A stretch of 64,000 nucleotides of DNA from the NCBI RefSeq assembly GCF_051020765.1, contig NC_134941.1, positions 3,906,001 through 3,970,000 on the forward strand, in the 5' to 3' direction. A program made the translations under genes and the position numbers. This document shows positions 1 to 11,470 of the stretch, one piece after another (the first letter of the stretch is position 1; every line of letters starts with the position of its first letter). Origin of the DNA: Lasioglossum baleicum. Taxonomy: Eukaryota > Arthropoda > Insecta > Hymenoptera > Halictidae. The notes under the pieces were generated by a model. It saw nothing but the letters and a program-made list of their open reading frames with translations. It was not told where the DNA came from and did not search any database.

Positions 1-118
1 ATATCTTCCCGAATATTTTAAATAGTAAAAGAGACAGCCTACTATAGAAGTTAAAAATCATGAACATTTACCTAGTTATTTATTATAACTTTAGGTGATA
101 AGAATGTATTTAATGAAT

Positions 119-134
119 CTGCTGTTAACAGCAG
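119..134. repeat. 16-bp perfect palindrome
   Basis: CTGCTGTTAACAGCAG reads identically on both strands. A palindrome this long is unusual but can occur by chance in 64 kb. No neighbouring element explains it. Confidence 0.5.
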
Positions 135-361
135 ACTTCTGACTGACATTACAATTACAAACGATTGCTGTCTGAATTTGAAACCCTCTTCTCATCACAT
201 TTGAACTCATACATAACAAAATGGAAATCAATACAAATGAAGGATAAAGCAGTAGGTGTAGTAAAGAGAAAGGGGAGATAACCTTTGAATCATGTTATCG
301 ATTTAAATTATTTTTCGAAACACACAGCATTCGATTTGAGTATATGTATCTCTGATAGGGA

Positions 362-383
362 TTATGAAGTATCAACTTCATAA
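362..383. repeat. Short perfect hairpin
   Basis: Nine-base arms (TTATGAAGT and ACTTCATAA) flank the 4-base loop ATCA. No known element is attached, and it may be chance. Confidence 0.4.
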
Positions 384-1349
384 ATTTGTTAAATGTATTT
401 GCATAGTATATTTAGTTTAATATAGAATTGTTTACTATTTTAAAAATGAAATTTCTACTATACAATCTTTGATATCTAATACAACTTTAGCAATACATAA
501 ATGCCATGAGAGAGAGAATTTATTACAAAATTAAAACACTAAAACGTAATACGAAACTACATTATTCTCATGTTGCATTTACAAATAAGAGATGAAAAAA
601 GTTTGACAGCACAAAGAGTTAACAACAACGGTGTTAAATATGCTGAATCTCGCCCACTCACGCCGTCGTGATTCTCATTATCTCGCACGAGCATTTGCAA
701 ACACAATACTATTCCTTTCTTTTCCTCTTCCTTTTACTTTTAGCTATTATGTTCACAATAGAGACACACACACAATTCGTCTTATTTAATTGAGAAATTA
801 GGTAAAAGATGTAATCAGGAAATGTGTCTAGAATTTTCTATATACAATCTATAAAAAAGCGTCATATCACGTAATCATTACTGCAACACTGCTAGTATGC
901 AACAAGTTATGATTACCTGTTATTCTGGTATTAACGTATTAAAGTAATTAAATTTCTTACACGTTCTCCGTGTTAATCCGAGCAACAAAGAACATTCCGA
1001 GGAGCTCGTGAAAGCTAAAAATCAAGACTCTGAACTCTGCCGTACAAAGATAAATGGAAAAGTGGCAGTGAAGTGTAATTACTTCTTTTTTCGACGATTC
1101 TCGTGCAGCCGTAACAAGTTCTTAACGATCTGCGTGTCGATGAACGGGTGGAAGAGGGCTGAGGATTCAAGAATGCTTGACGAGGTAGCTACAGTTTCGT
1201 ATTGTCGTTTTTCGTCAAACGTTGCTGCTGAAATAAAGCGACCAATAAAATCACAACGAAACTAGAATATTACGTGCCACTCACAGGCACCAGATCGTGC
1301 ACTTTGATAGATTTGCAACTCTTCTACAGTCTTTGTATAATAACTTCAC

Positions 1350-1545
1350 TATACAGGATGGGGCACCAGATATTACCACATTGATTTACGTAATTATTAT
1401 TATACCTTACGGAGCGAGAAATGTTACGAGATTAAATTGTTTCAAGAAATGCACATACTGGTGTTATTAGCTTTTTGTAAGCGGACGCGTCAAGGACTTG
1501 TGAAGGTCAACTTCGATTTTTTAAATGGAACCGTAAATTTTTTAA
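1350..1545 (+). repeat. Dispersed repeat with a TATACAGG-TGGGGCA end
   Basis: The left edge reads TATACAGGATGGGGCACCAG. It matches, in inverted orientation, the edge at 8497-8521, and more weakly the edge near 36463. Further in there is an AGGTCAACTTCGATTTTTTAAA-like core similar to the arms of the hairpin at 8077-8402. Ends of the ACAGGGTG type are common in insect repeats, but I cannot name the superfamily. The right boundary is uncertain. Confidence 0.45.
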
Positions 1546-1733
1546 TGCACCTTTCGATGCAGCTTTTTATTCTCTATAAAAAAAAGTATTGTGTATGTTG
1601 AAAAATGATTAGTTTACGACTTCATTTTTAATTTATTGAAATTGTTCAAAAAAGAAATCCATTTTCATTGAACTGTCATTTCTTACGATTACCATTTCTT
1701 ACGAAAATGTTTATTTCCCATAAATCTAATGAT

Positions 1734-1894
1734 TAGATCGCGGATTTTATGCAGCTGTTTTAACCTCCCAAAACTTGGCATCGTAAGGTCTCGAGAAAAG
1801 TTTAATAAGATTTTTGTCTTCCTTGGGACATAATGGATTCCGCAATAAAAGAATCGTAGTTTAAAACTGAACTCGCACAAACATCCGCAGTCTA
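1734..1894. mobile_element. Short TIR element, GACTGCGGAT family
   Basis: The left end reads TAGATCGCGGATTTTATGCA and the right end reads ATCCGCAGTCTA, giving an inverted-repeat element of about 160 bp. It belongs to the commonest family in the window. It is degenerate internally and non-coding. Confidence 0.6.
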
Positions 1895-3200
1895 ATAATA
1901 ATAGTCGGAACGAAGCTGCATAGAATGAAATGCACTTCTCCGTTTCTCGCAGTTTACCGCTCGTTCATTCTCCGGACAGAGCACAATCAAATTTTTCAAT
2001 TACTAATAGAATTTAACGATCCACCGTCGCGGTTCAGGAACGCAAAGAAGAGACAACGCGTCTCGAGCTGAAAAACCGTACACAAATAACGACGGGGTCC
2101 TTTTAGCTTTCGCTCCGGCCGAAACAGGATTTGTATAGAGCTTTAACACAATAAGGAATTCCAGTTTGCTCGACGATGAGAAGATTCGAAGCAAAGAAAG
2201 CCTCTTTTCGTGTCTTTGAATAACTCTCCCGGGGCGTTTACTGTAAGAAACGACATTGCTTACAGTAATTATCATCTTCCCTAACTGTTTCCCGGGTTGA
2301 AGTACACAAGAATGTACTTTCATTGAGAATAGAGCCGGATTTTAACTACTAAAGTTGAACGGAGCCAAGACGCCCAGCTGTTAAAATTATGAGACGACTC
2401 TGCTTCTTGGCATTGCGTAATTTTCTTCTTACCGTATCAACATTTACTTTTAGATATTTATTCGGTTTTTTGTATACAGCAAACATAGATATTTACTGCA
2501 TTTTTTATGCATAGCCACGCAAAAACTGCACTTTTGTATGTTTCCATTCTGCTTCGTTTCTTTCAGCAATTCTAAAATTTATTAATATTTTTAAATACTT
2601 CTGAAGTTTTTATCATTTTATATTTTACGCACTCAATTTTGTCATAAATATATCTAGCGATAAATTTAAATATCGTCTTAATATTTACTTAACGAAACTG
2701 TTTGTCGAGATAAGATGCTGTCTAAAAATCCTATCTTTATCAATTAATCTTCAAAGACAGTACATAAAGAACTGCAGCCTAACAATAACCGTCTAGAAAA
2801 ACAGAAAAGATAAGAAACTTGCACAAGAACGCAAAATTTTAGTATTTTTTTAGCCGAAAGGAGCATGGAAGGTATCCCCAAGAAAATACAAACTACATTT
2901 TTGCTCTTCATAATTTATTTTTCTGTGCATCCGGTTCCCTCTTTTTGATCTGCAACAAAGTACAATACTTATGTTAAATTAACGCAAATTATACAAAAGA
3001 ACAATATATAATTCGCACATGTTTTGGAAACATTTATTTACTGGAAAAATAAGTCGTCATATTCATCACAGTGCACCAATTCCATTACAGTACAGCAAAC
3101 AAATTTAAAAATACTGCAGAAACTCATTCAGGAAGATTCGCAGTTCCATGAAAATATACTCAAACGCGTGAACTCCGAAATTTCATCCCAATGTTCATCA
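1895..3200. other. Mostly AT-rich, no gene seen
   Basis: I see no gene, tandem repeat or clear transposon end. A slightly GC-richer part lies at about 1.9-2.4 kb. Its 106-codon minus-strand frame matches no family I know. Confidence 0.5.
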
Positions 3201-4290
3201 TTACTATAGAATCGCCCCACTACTGCGCGGCGTCCGCCAGTCCTCTATCTTTTCCATTCTCTCCGTGACGAAATCGGTGGTGGCGGTCGGGCTGGGTTGG
3301 TGTCCATAAATTCCGCGGCCGCTAAAGTTATTAACGTAATTACCGGTGAAAAGCTTAAGGGTTGGGCCAGCGTGAACTCCCCTCTCGCGTGCACCCCCTT
3401 TCGCCCGGCACACCCCCGCACGGTAATCGATCTAACGTTCACCGGGCTGCAGGAAATAAAGGATACAAATCGGTTTTCCGGGGCTTCCGGGCGTATTTCG
3501 ACGTGTTGAAATTAAACTGCAGCCGGAGGATCGCGGGTCGGTGGTCGCGACGCTGTTGCCGTACGTAATCCCGGATAATCCTTTAATTTTTGTGGATTCG
3601 ATTTTACAGGACCGTTCTATGTGGCTGCGCATGGTTTGTACATACAACCATGCACGCACACGCACACGCAGGCACGCACGTGCATACATAGAGGTAACAG
3701 TTCGAGCGCTCGCGCACACTGTAAAGACTGCCTATTTGTATCTGCCGGCGCATATATTAATCATACGGGAACCTGTTCACAGTGGCACGCACGGGTCGAT
3801 GCGCGTGTATTGATGCATCGATCGGTATAGATCGCGTATCGAGATGCACGTGGAGTCATCGGGTGTATTGATCGTCGAAATGTGTTCGCGTTCGCACACA
3901 GAGCGCAACGGAACACGTTTCACGTGTGTTTGAGCGGCCCGGAATTTACAGGTGTACTTATCGTCGTGCTGCCTCCATTGGTTCCGAGGGGCAGCGGGTT
4001 CAATGCGGCTTGGCAAGAATGCCGTTATGCGGTAATAATAAATGAGTTCTGTTAATTAGTGACGAAACACACCGGGATCCCGTGGAACTTAATAGGATCC
4101 GCGTTAACCTGCATCGAACGGTCGTCGGGGTCTTTTTTTCGGTGGTCCCGGCCAACGCATTGCGGTTTCCCTTCGAGAGTGCCCCTATCTTATGGCGGGT
4201 AACATACTATCGTGTTGCTAGCGCCGGAATGCTGTTTTCTATCGGGATAATTATGCTCGCTCATCGGCGCTTTGTTGGCTAGCAGAGGAT
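3200..4290. other. GC-richer island, possible conserved noncoding DNA
   Basis: The stretch is CpG-rich with scattered TAAT and ATTA cores, for example around 3318-3340 and 4038-4060. Several frames are open at once on both strands, as expected of GC-rich noncoding DNA, and none looks like a protein. Islands of this kind in insect gene deserts are often conserved regulatory sequence; that is inference here. Confidence 0.4.
3651..3684. repeat. CA/CG-rich simple repeat
   Basis: An imperfect alternating purine-pyrimidine run of CACG and CACA units lies in the GC-richer island. The overlapping reading frames here are products of the repeat. Confidence 0.7.
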
Positions 4291-4960
4291 GTTGTTAGGA
4301 TAAGGATGTTCCTGCAAATTCATGGCGCCAGACGTTGATCTATGAAATGCGTATTTAGACAGGATTTTATTCTCTATGACCGGGGTGATTGTACTAACAA
4401 GAATTTCTCACGAGATCTCGTTATCATCTACTTAACTTATTTTCTACTGGTTCTCATAATCTGCAAAACAAATGAACATGCGGTAAAATCTGTGGTTTAA
4501 TAACAATTATTCTGAGAACGTTGTAGGGACAAATACTTGTCGAGCTTGTTAAACATGTTCGAAGATTCTAATTGTTGTGGTAATAATTGTTTTCTAATCA
4601 GGTTAGACAAGTAGTTATGATCGTAATCGTTTCGTGTTTGATGTCAGTTTAATCAGAAAAACGAGACGAATGCGATGGTAAAAGTTTCATGAAAAAGAAA
4701 TCGAAAATTAGCAGAAAAGTTGCAATCTTTTGCTTCGCTTGGTCACTGGTTCCAAAGTGGGGATTAAAATAAAATTTTAATAGTTACGGCAGAGATCTTT
4801 GTCGCAGTTACCGAGAGAATATAGTAGAATGATCTAAAATATTTCGAAAAGGTCGGTTAGCTGGTGGTGGTATGATAATATCTTCGGCATTCCGCAATGG
4901 AGACGTGTTGATTTCCATCCGATAGGATTATTACATTTTCGAGATAGCTGGATTGTGTGT
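4290..4960. other. AT-rich stretch, nothing recognised
   Basis: I see no gene or repeat family member. A short TG run lies at about 4956-4964. Confidence 0.5.
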
Positions 4961-4964
4961 GTGT

Positions 4965-5680
4965 TTAGTCGAAGTAGGGACTGGACAAACCCACGGCCAT
5001 ACGGACGCGCGTTAACGGGGGGTTGTGACGCCTAGCGGGCACCTGTTTCGAGGGTTGTCTCGATGGTGGTCTCGATGCAGATCGGAAGCCAATTAATATC
5101 CACTGGCATCCTCCCGTTTCCCTATGGCTAGCCACCGGAATATACACCGTTGAAACATAACCGTGCGGCTCATGATATACTCGCGCCATGGGGCTCGCTT
5201 GTCGGCGATGGGACCCCATAAACCCCGTCATGCGATAACGGCGTTAACCTGTAGTTACCTCGTTATTTTCTAACGGCCCTTCGTCTCGACGAAATCGAGA
5301 TGGTAACAAGACGAGCGCTTCTTCCATCCTCTCTCCATCTCCCACCCTCGCGAAACCCACGTTTTTCCGCTCTCCTTTTCTTTCTCGAATCTTTGGTGTG
5401 ATTTACTCGAGCCTGATTTATCGCGGCGATTTCCAGGGAAATTTATTAACGGCCGCGCCGGGCCCTCCGGCTTCGCTTATTTCGTCTTATCGCTGCGATT
5501 CGGATGCATACACCGTCCCGCGGATGTTTTATGGAATTTCTTTGATGAAATTCTCGATGTAAAATGTAAACCGGTCGAGGGAGTCGTTGTCGATACGACC
5601 GCTTGCTTAACATTTTCCCAAATATTTGAACTCCTTCCTCGCAGTTGATCTTGGTGACGTTTCTTTTTTGCATTAAACTC
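4965..5680. other. GC-richer island without a gene
   Basis: CpG-rich sequence with pyrimidine tracts around 5310-5400. Overlapping short minus-strand frames (88, 75 and 80 codons) resemble no known protein. A small hairpin with GAATTTC arms lies near 5534-5553. Confidence 0.4.
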
Positions 5681-6055
5681 GATACGAAATTTCTTAAGAG
5701 ATTTTATATAGCTTTGCATTTTTAGTTTAACAGATAAAAAAGAAGTAGTTGACCTGTTGACTTTGAAAGTAACTTTACGGCAGCTTTCTTAGTTTCTATC
5801 AAACTAAGGGGGTGTAGAATCACGCCATGATAGCCGCGACATATAATTTCCTTACATCCTGTGCGTAAAAAGCTTTTCTCGCGTTAAAATAAATGTTCTC
5901 GTCTTAAGCAAAGTACACAGTCCTTTTCTAATGGCGAACAATGATTAAAACATCCACTCAATGACGCTGACAGAGTAGTCATCGAAAAACGCGGACCATA
6001 AATCACTTTTTGCCGAGCCCATCCTTGTTACTTTATTTCAAGTTCTCTAAAATAC
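5680..6055. other. AT-rich spacer, nothing recognised
   Basis: It holds only a small hairpin (CTTAGTTT and AAACTAAG) near 5788-5808. Confidence 0.4.
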
Positions 6056-7130
6056 AACGGTGCTCGAGCAGACACACCGATCCGGCGGAGATAGATGTAT
6101 TAATCGGGAGCGCACATTAATCCCCGGCAATCCGAGGCCGGCATTGTCACAAAAATTCCGAGTGCGTAGTGACAGAAGCACGTCACCCTTCATCGGATCC
6201 GGCATTCACCGTTGCATTATTCCCACTCTTGTGCGTCTCGCCCTCTCAATTAAAAACCCGCTGCGATTAACCGGGGGCCTTGTGCAAAGGTTCCCGAAGC
6301 AGGCTGCTACAACACCATTAATAATCTTTAAAAAGGTGTGCGGCCGCACCACCGAGGCTGGTAAGCCGCGACTAACGCGGTTTAGTTGGCCAAGTAAGTG
6401 CAGCACGTGTCCTAACGAGGGTCTGCTCATTGTGCATATTCATTAGGACGTTCATTACGACCACTTGTCGTCGACGACGTTCCCCTTCGCCCTTAACGGT
6501 CGAAGGGATTCATTTTTAATATTCTTCCGCGGTGACGGCGTGAAAGGAAGTCGTCTTCTGGCAATCCAGACCTCCTCTCTCCACCCCCTATCCCCCCCTT
6601 TCGCACTGTCAACGATTCGTTCCTGGCAATCAATTAATCTCGCTCGAACCCCGTTTCATGCTGCTGCCTCGGCCGGCGAAAAAAAATTCATTATCATGTC
6701 GCATATGGCACAACTTTATTCGCGGCGAGGAAAATTCCCTAGCCCGTCTCCCTTCCGCGTACAATAAAGGTGAATGATGGAACTAGAAGGGGCACAGCTC
6801 TCGTTTATTTCGAGATACCCCTTTCTCTCTCTCCCTTTTTAATAAAACCGTTCACAGATTTAATTGGTCCCCCGAATGACAGCGATAAGAAACATTTAGC
6901 CTATTCCGTCCTGTGTTTGTCTCTTAAAGCCGAGCTTAACCCCGGTGATATTGAATTTTTAAAGCCCCTCAGCTTTGCGGCAAGTGGCGACAAAGTATAG
7001 TTTCCGCGGACGTGAAATTATGGATGACCGGTCGCATCCTCGACCCGTTTTAAGCGTCTCCTCTAAGTTCTGCGTTTTATAAGTTTGACGAAGTTTGATA
7101 GACGAGGACGCTGAAAAGAATACACTTGAA
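6056..7130. other. GC-richer island, possible regulatory DNA
   Basis: The island is rich in CpG and in TTAAT and ATTAA cores set in GC-rich context, such as 6096-6130, 6245-6275 and 6315-6345. A 128-codon plus-strand frame at 6060-6446 overlaps an antisense frame, is low in recognisable motifs and matches nothing I know, so I do not call it a gene. Confidence 0.4.
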
Positions 7131-7139
7131 TTGATTAAA

Positions 7140-7750
7140 TCTTGATGTTGGTTTGACAACGCTGAGGATAATCCTCTTCTATTTTGGTAATTGCTTATTC
7201 GAATGCTCCAGAACGTTATTTTACTTTAAAAATTGCTTGTGGCTTAGTTCTTTTGTTCGTCTATTCATTGTGGGAATATGTATAAATTGTGTGTTTTTGT
7301 TTTATTTATTTAATTACAAATTGTCCATCTTCTCCATTAACGAAGCTTCGGCGCACTAAATACTTTGGTGTATTTTGTATTCATTTTGCGCAAATATTGA
7401 GTATTGAGGAACTTTTGTTGAAGCTATTGTTCTAGAAAATTTTTTAAATTGTTGATTCACACCTGAAGCTGTTGTTTCACAACTGAATAATATAATCTAA
7501 TATTTTCTTTTGTTGGTTATTGGTTTAAAAGCATTTCCTATTTTCTACAGACCAGTTTAAAACATTAGCTATTTATATTATATCTAATCAGAAGATCAAC
7601 AGAAATTATGAAAAAAAATGGATACATAAGAATTTGAGTTAATTCGGCCATGGCTGCCATACAGTACTCTAAGCCATGGCTGCAGTAAAAACGACATTAC
7701 TTATGGATACTCCTAATATTTTTGCACCAACTTAACACTTGGGAACCAAA
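7140..7750. other. AT-rich stretch with one short direct repeat
   Basis: The self-complementary core GCCATGGC occurs twice as GCCATGGCTGC at 7647-7657 and 7673-7683. No gene is seen. Confidence 0.5.
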
Positions 7751-7920
7751 TATTTTGGGATTGACATTCGCTGGAGCGGGGCTAATGCCGCGACGCAGGG
7801 TGCACCTGTAAATTTTCTGACAATGATTGGCATTGAAAAAAGCCGTTGGACAGAGCGAATCGTCCGCATTCGACGGCCCGGCTCTGGAAACCTGACCTAT
7901 TCGAGGATTTGAACACGCCG
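7750..7920. other. GC-richer flank of the Transib-like element
   Basis: This GC-rich DNA resumes after position 9224, so the AT-rich block in between looks like an insertion into one formerly continuous island. Confidence 0.45.
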
Positions 7921-7925
7921 CGCCG
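7921..7925. repeat. Target-site duplication CGCCG (left copy)
   Basis: CGCCG directly precedes the left terminal inverted repeat, and the same five bases directly follow the right one at 9220-9224. GC-rich 5-bp duplications of the type CGNCG are reported for Transib transposons. Confidence 0.6.
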
Positions 7926-8076
7926 CACAGTGGGGTATTTGCCCGATTTCAGCGGCCACAGCTAGTTCAACATTCGCTCAATATTGAAACTGCTGTAACT
8001 TTGTTAAAATTTATCCAAATTTGATGAAAAAACAACCATTTTAAAGCTTGAGATTTCTACTTTTTGTACTGTGTCC

Positions 8077-8402
8077 CATTTTCTGCGTGGGTGGAGCCAT
8101 AGAGGAGATTTCAAGGTCACCTTGATTTTTTTAAACAGAATGTCCAAATTTTGAGTATAAAAGTGTTGACCTTCGTATGTCCTAAACCTAACAGTTTACG
8201 AGATATATTATCCAAAGAAGAAAGAAAATTGTTTCGATAATATCTCGTTAACTATTAGATTTAAGACATATCGAGGTCAATACATTTTTACCCAGAATTC
8301 GATAGTGTATCGATTCATGATACAAAAAGTAGGTATTTCCGTTAAAAAAAAATCAAGGTAACCTTGAAATCTCCTCAATGCCTCAACCCACGCAGAAAAT
8401 GT
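8077..8402. repeat. Long imperfect hairpin inside the Transib-like element
   Basis: The left arm starts CATTTTCTGCGTGGGTGGAG and the right arm ends with its complement. Similarity continues toward the centre near 8215-8232, through AAGGTCACCTTGATTTTTTT, GTTGACCTTCGTATGTC and an ACGAGATAT block, with the left arm about 40 bp shorter. A related, more decayed copy lies at 36120-36463. Transcribed RNA could fold into a hairpin of about 150 bp. Confidence 0.7.
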
Positions 8403-8496
8403 TTATGTCACAACATGTTCCCCTCTATACCGTGCAAATTTTGTTCATAGCATTTTTTCATATTATTACAAATAACGGCAATATTCAAAGTGGACA

Positions 8497-8521
8497 TAGT
8501 TATTGCCCCACCCTGTATATT
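8497..8521 (-). repeat. TATACAGGGTGGGGCA-type terminus
   Basis: The plus strand reads TTGCCCCACCCTGTATA, the complement of a TATACAGGGTGGGGCAA edge. It matches the edge at 1350, so the hairpin at 8077-8402 and this end probably belong to one dispersed repeat. Confidence 0.45.
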
Positions 8522-9185
8522 ATGATATTTAAATTTCATGTGTATATAATGTTTCCTTATTTTAGTGTATATTGTGTGTTTATTATTATTATTTAGTATT
8601 TACTTAAGTTAATACGAGGATATAGCGAATGGGAACATGCAGGATGTGAGAGATGCTGCGATTTTCGCGCGCCCACGATGACCATTTTTTCGTAAATCAA
8701 CTATAAAACACGGAAGCAGTCGTAGTCAGATCCAATTTTTCTTGCATCTTAATCAGAAAACTTCAAAGAATACAATGGCACAGAAATGAACACCGGGACG
8801 CACCCGGAAGTATAACGAAATCATTACCAAAGTCTTAGAATCATCAAGAAAGTGACTCATCGTTGGTTATCTTTAAATATTAATAATTACAAACATGTAT
8901 ATGGTACAAAAGTGAATTTCTCTTAAAAGTATGCCCTATACTTAGCTAAAATAACTTCTATAAAACAAAAATCTATTAGTGCATGTAAATAAGGTAACAA
9001 TTATACTAATAGGTGAATTCGTTGAGAAATGAAAGCGGGTTAACGGAACTTCAACTTCCGACAAATTTCAGTGCTTAATGGATACATGAATGGGAAAATG
9101 AATGATGGGAGATTGTTCCTCAGACATTCAACTAACTCAAGCCACAAAAATTTTACAATTTATCTAAAATTTTTAAAATTGAATT
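8522..9185. other. Interior of the Transib-like element, no coding frame
   Basis: AT-rich sequence without an open frame of useful length. I see no trace of transposase. Confidence 0.5.
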
Positions 9186-9219
9186 TTGACCGCTGAAATC
9201 GGGCAAATACCCCACTGTG

Positions 9220-9224
9220 CGCCG
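9220..9224. repeat. Target-site duplication CGCCG (right copy)
   Basis: It directly follows the right inverted terminus and is identical to 7921-7925. Confidence 0.6.
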
Positions 9225-9865
9225 GTTCAAACACCGTGGCTCGAAGCAGCCGAAGGGAGCAACGTAATAACAACATTTAGAACCCGTAGAATCGGGAGAA
9301 CCGGTGGATTTGCAGGACGGAGGTTCGCATACGAGCGAAAGATTAATTGTGTTGAATCAGAGAACATAGCACACCGACAAAACCAAAAAAAAAGAGAGCG
9401 AGAGAGAGAAAAATTGGTAAAAATAAATATCATGGTTCGGTCCAGCGGAAAAACAAGTCTCGCATCGCGAAATCTTGATACTGGGGGTAGAGGTGGTACG
9501 CGTGCATTCGTTCCCAGCTGGGGAATAGTTAATAATGAAATCTCGATGCAATTTCGATAAAATATCGTTCTCGTGCCGGCAGGCAGGCGACCGGAACGGG
9601 TTCTCCTCGGTACCCCCGATGGTTAATATCGCGGATAATTTTTTCCGTTATCTCCTTTTAATATGGCGGCAGCGACGTCGTTAGTTGCCGCGTGCCCTGC
9701 GTCCCGATTAATGAGACGCGTGTTTTTTGGAAGAACCAGACAGCGATAAACGCGTTCCGCGTTCTGCTCGATATTATGCGGCGTTAATGAGATAGAGAAA
9801 TAGTAATGAAGCGCTCTGAGTCCACCGAGAGCGTATCGGTTGAATAGCAGGAACGCACCACTTTC
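9225..9865. other. GC-richer island without a gene
   Basis: The 124-codon plus-strand frame at 9186-9560 begins inside the transposon end, crosses its boundary and runs through the purine tract at about 9388-9412, so it is not a gene. The stretch 9570-9800 is CpG-rich with TAAT cores and may be regulatory. Confidence 0.45.
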
Positions 9866-11055
9866 TTTTTCACCGTTCCCTTTCCCATTTATTCACCTTT
9901 GAAACTTTTCCACCTAGCACTTATCAACGTTGTCTAGAACGTACGGCCGTCTGCGTCGCAATTCGTTACGTTCCCGGAAATATGCAATGGGAAGCCTACG
10001 AACCTATTAAGTTTCTTATTAATGCAGTGAAATTTTCAGTCTCTTACGTACATTAGTACGATTTTTCATTTTTGGAAAGGAAATCGATATTCGTTAAAAT
10101 TTTTGTTACTGCCTCTCACGAATTTCTCAGTAAAATTTCAAAATGACAAGCAATTAGCGACCAACATTAACGAATAGTTCAAATCACAGGAAGAATTTGT
10201 TGGTAACGAAATTGCTGTCCTATGTTGTGTCGACCTACTGTACTGCATTCGTATAAACAAGATCAGAGCTTGATTTACTGATCAAACTGGAATCATGAGT
10301 CACTCCTAGTTGTACAGATCCTCGAACTTCTCGAGCTGACCAGACCAAGGATCACTCAAGTCGAAGTTTCCTCCTCGAAATCGCTGACACCATTACTTAC
10401 ACGTTCCGTGAGTTACAAGCCGTCTTCCTCAAGAACCGAATCGATCATTCTAACGGCATCAGCAGCGTGTTCCCTAGCAGTTCAAACACAAACAGAATGC
10501 ACTGCCTAATACGTTGTCCTAACCGCCTTAAACGTAACCAGTTTCGAAAATTACATTCACCGTTCAACAGAATCGTGTGACGTCGCGCAAACACGGAACA
10601 CAAATCGCTCACGGAGCCATAAAACTGGTAAATATTTGCAGTGAAAACAGTTGTAACAGTAACAAACCAACTACTTCCAAAATGAAACTGTCACGAACTG
10701 GAATAGCAACATTTATAGTGCATAAACGTGGCCTTTTTAATGTACATTTTAAGTTGTATATTTACTTTCATAGAATTAAAAATTTTACGGTCAGAATGAC
10801 GGGTTCTAATATTGTTAATTCACAATTATTGAGATTGCAAGGATGGTTTGATTCTTTGGGTGTATACTATTTAGAAAATCTTGTTATTTTGATAAAGTAC
10901 TGTAAATTAGTCACTTTTACTGCTCCGTAAACCGAGTGTGAAGAAGATCGATGTAACACTTTGATTTAGCTACACGGAAATTTATACGATTTCGATTGAA
11001 ATCACAGCGATTCGATTCGTTCCTCAATTAAATACGACTCTTGTTAAACGATTGA
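9866..11055. other. AT-rich to mixed sequence, no gene recognised
   Basis: A frame without a start codon, open for about 75 codons around 10280-10510, and a 117-codon frame at 10577-10930 resemble no known protein. No repeat family member is seen. Confidence 0.4.
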
Positions 11056-11470
11056 TAAATTCGTAGAATAATATCACGGGCCGGTGAGAATTCTGCGGAC
11101 TTCTAGAGTGCCTATCTTGCCGGCAGTTTATTCTTTCAAGCTAATGGAATTCTTGTTGATTCACGGTGATCCGCCGCGGTTATCGACAATTCCATCGGGG
11201 GTTAATTTGCAAGCATTCCTGGTGCAATCGATGGGGGAAAAAATGGACGCGGCCTGATCGTCGAGGAATCTGTCGGCAGTTCTGTATCCACTCGACGTGG
11301 TATGCAGTCGCAGAACTCGGTATCCTCGCCCTTAATTGGCCGTTTCTAGTTCCCTTCTCTATCTATACCCTTCTCGAATGACGACAATGTGCCATGCTAC
11401 GATAACGCGTGGCGCGCGGTATGCGCATCGATTCCGACCGACTCCTCCTCCATTACCCATGAAACAACTA
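11056..11470. other. Short GC-richer island
   Basis: CpG-rich and open in several frames. No recognisable protein or repeat. Confidence 0.35.

Larger units (their letters stand above)
1..1349. other. AT-rich stretch without a gene
   Basis: No gene is recognisable. The visible structure is limited to a perfect 16-bp palindrome at 119-134, a small hairpin at 362-383 and a short CA run near 764-776. An 85-codon frame at 1008-1265 resembles nothing known and is treated as chance. Confidence 0.6.
7926..9219. mobile_element. Transib-like non-autonomous DNA transposon
   Basis: This 1294-bp AT-rich block is bounded by inverted repeats starting CACAGTGGGGTATTTGCCCG, with 32 of the first 33 bases identical between the two ends. 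It is flanked by the perfect 5-bp duplication CGCCG (7921-7925 and 9220-9224). Known for Transib: 5-bp GC-rich target duplications, and termini starting CACWATG or a close variant, related to the RAG recombination signal heptamer CACAGTG. The heptamer here matches that signal exactly. At a 23-base spacing the right end has TCAAAATTC, an AT-rich nonamer-like stretch; the left end has CCACAGCTA, a poor match. No transposase frame exists inside, so the copy depends on an enzyme supplied elsewhere. It carries a long hairpin repeat (8077-8402) that was probably a later insertion or is part of its body. The near-identical ends suggest recent activity. The class assignment is inference from ends and duplication only. 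Confidence 0.65.

Noticed and set aside
9186..9560. 124-codon plus-strand frame
   Set aside because: It begins inside the right end of the Transib-like element and runs through a purine tract, so it is an artefact of the junction.
10280..10510. Stretch of about 75 open codons without a start
   Set aside because: No motif, no splice signals I could defend, low-complexity serine-rich content.
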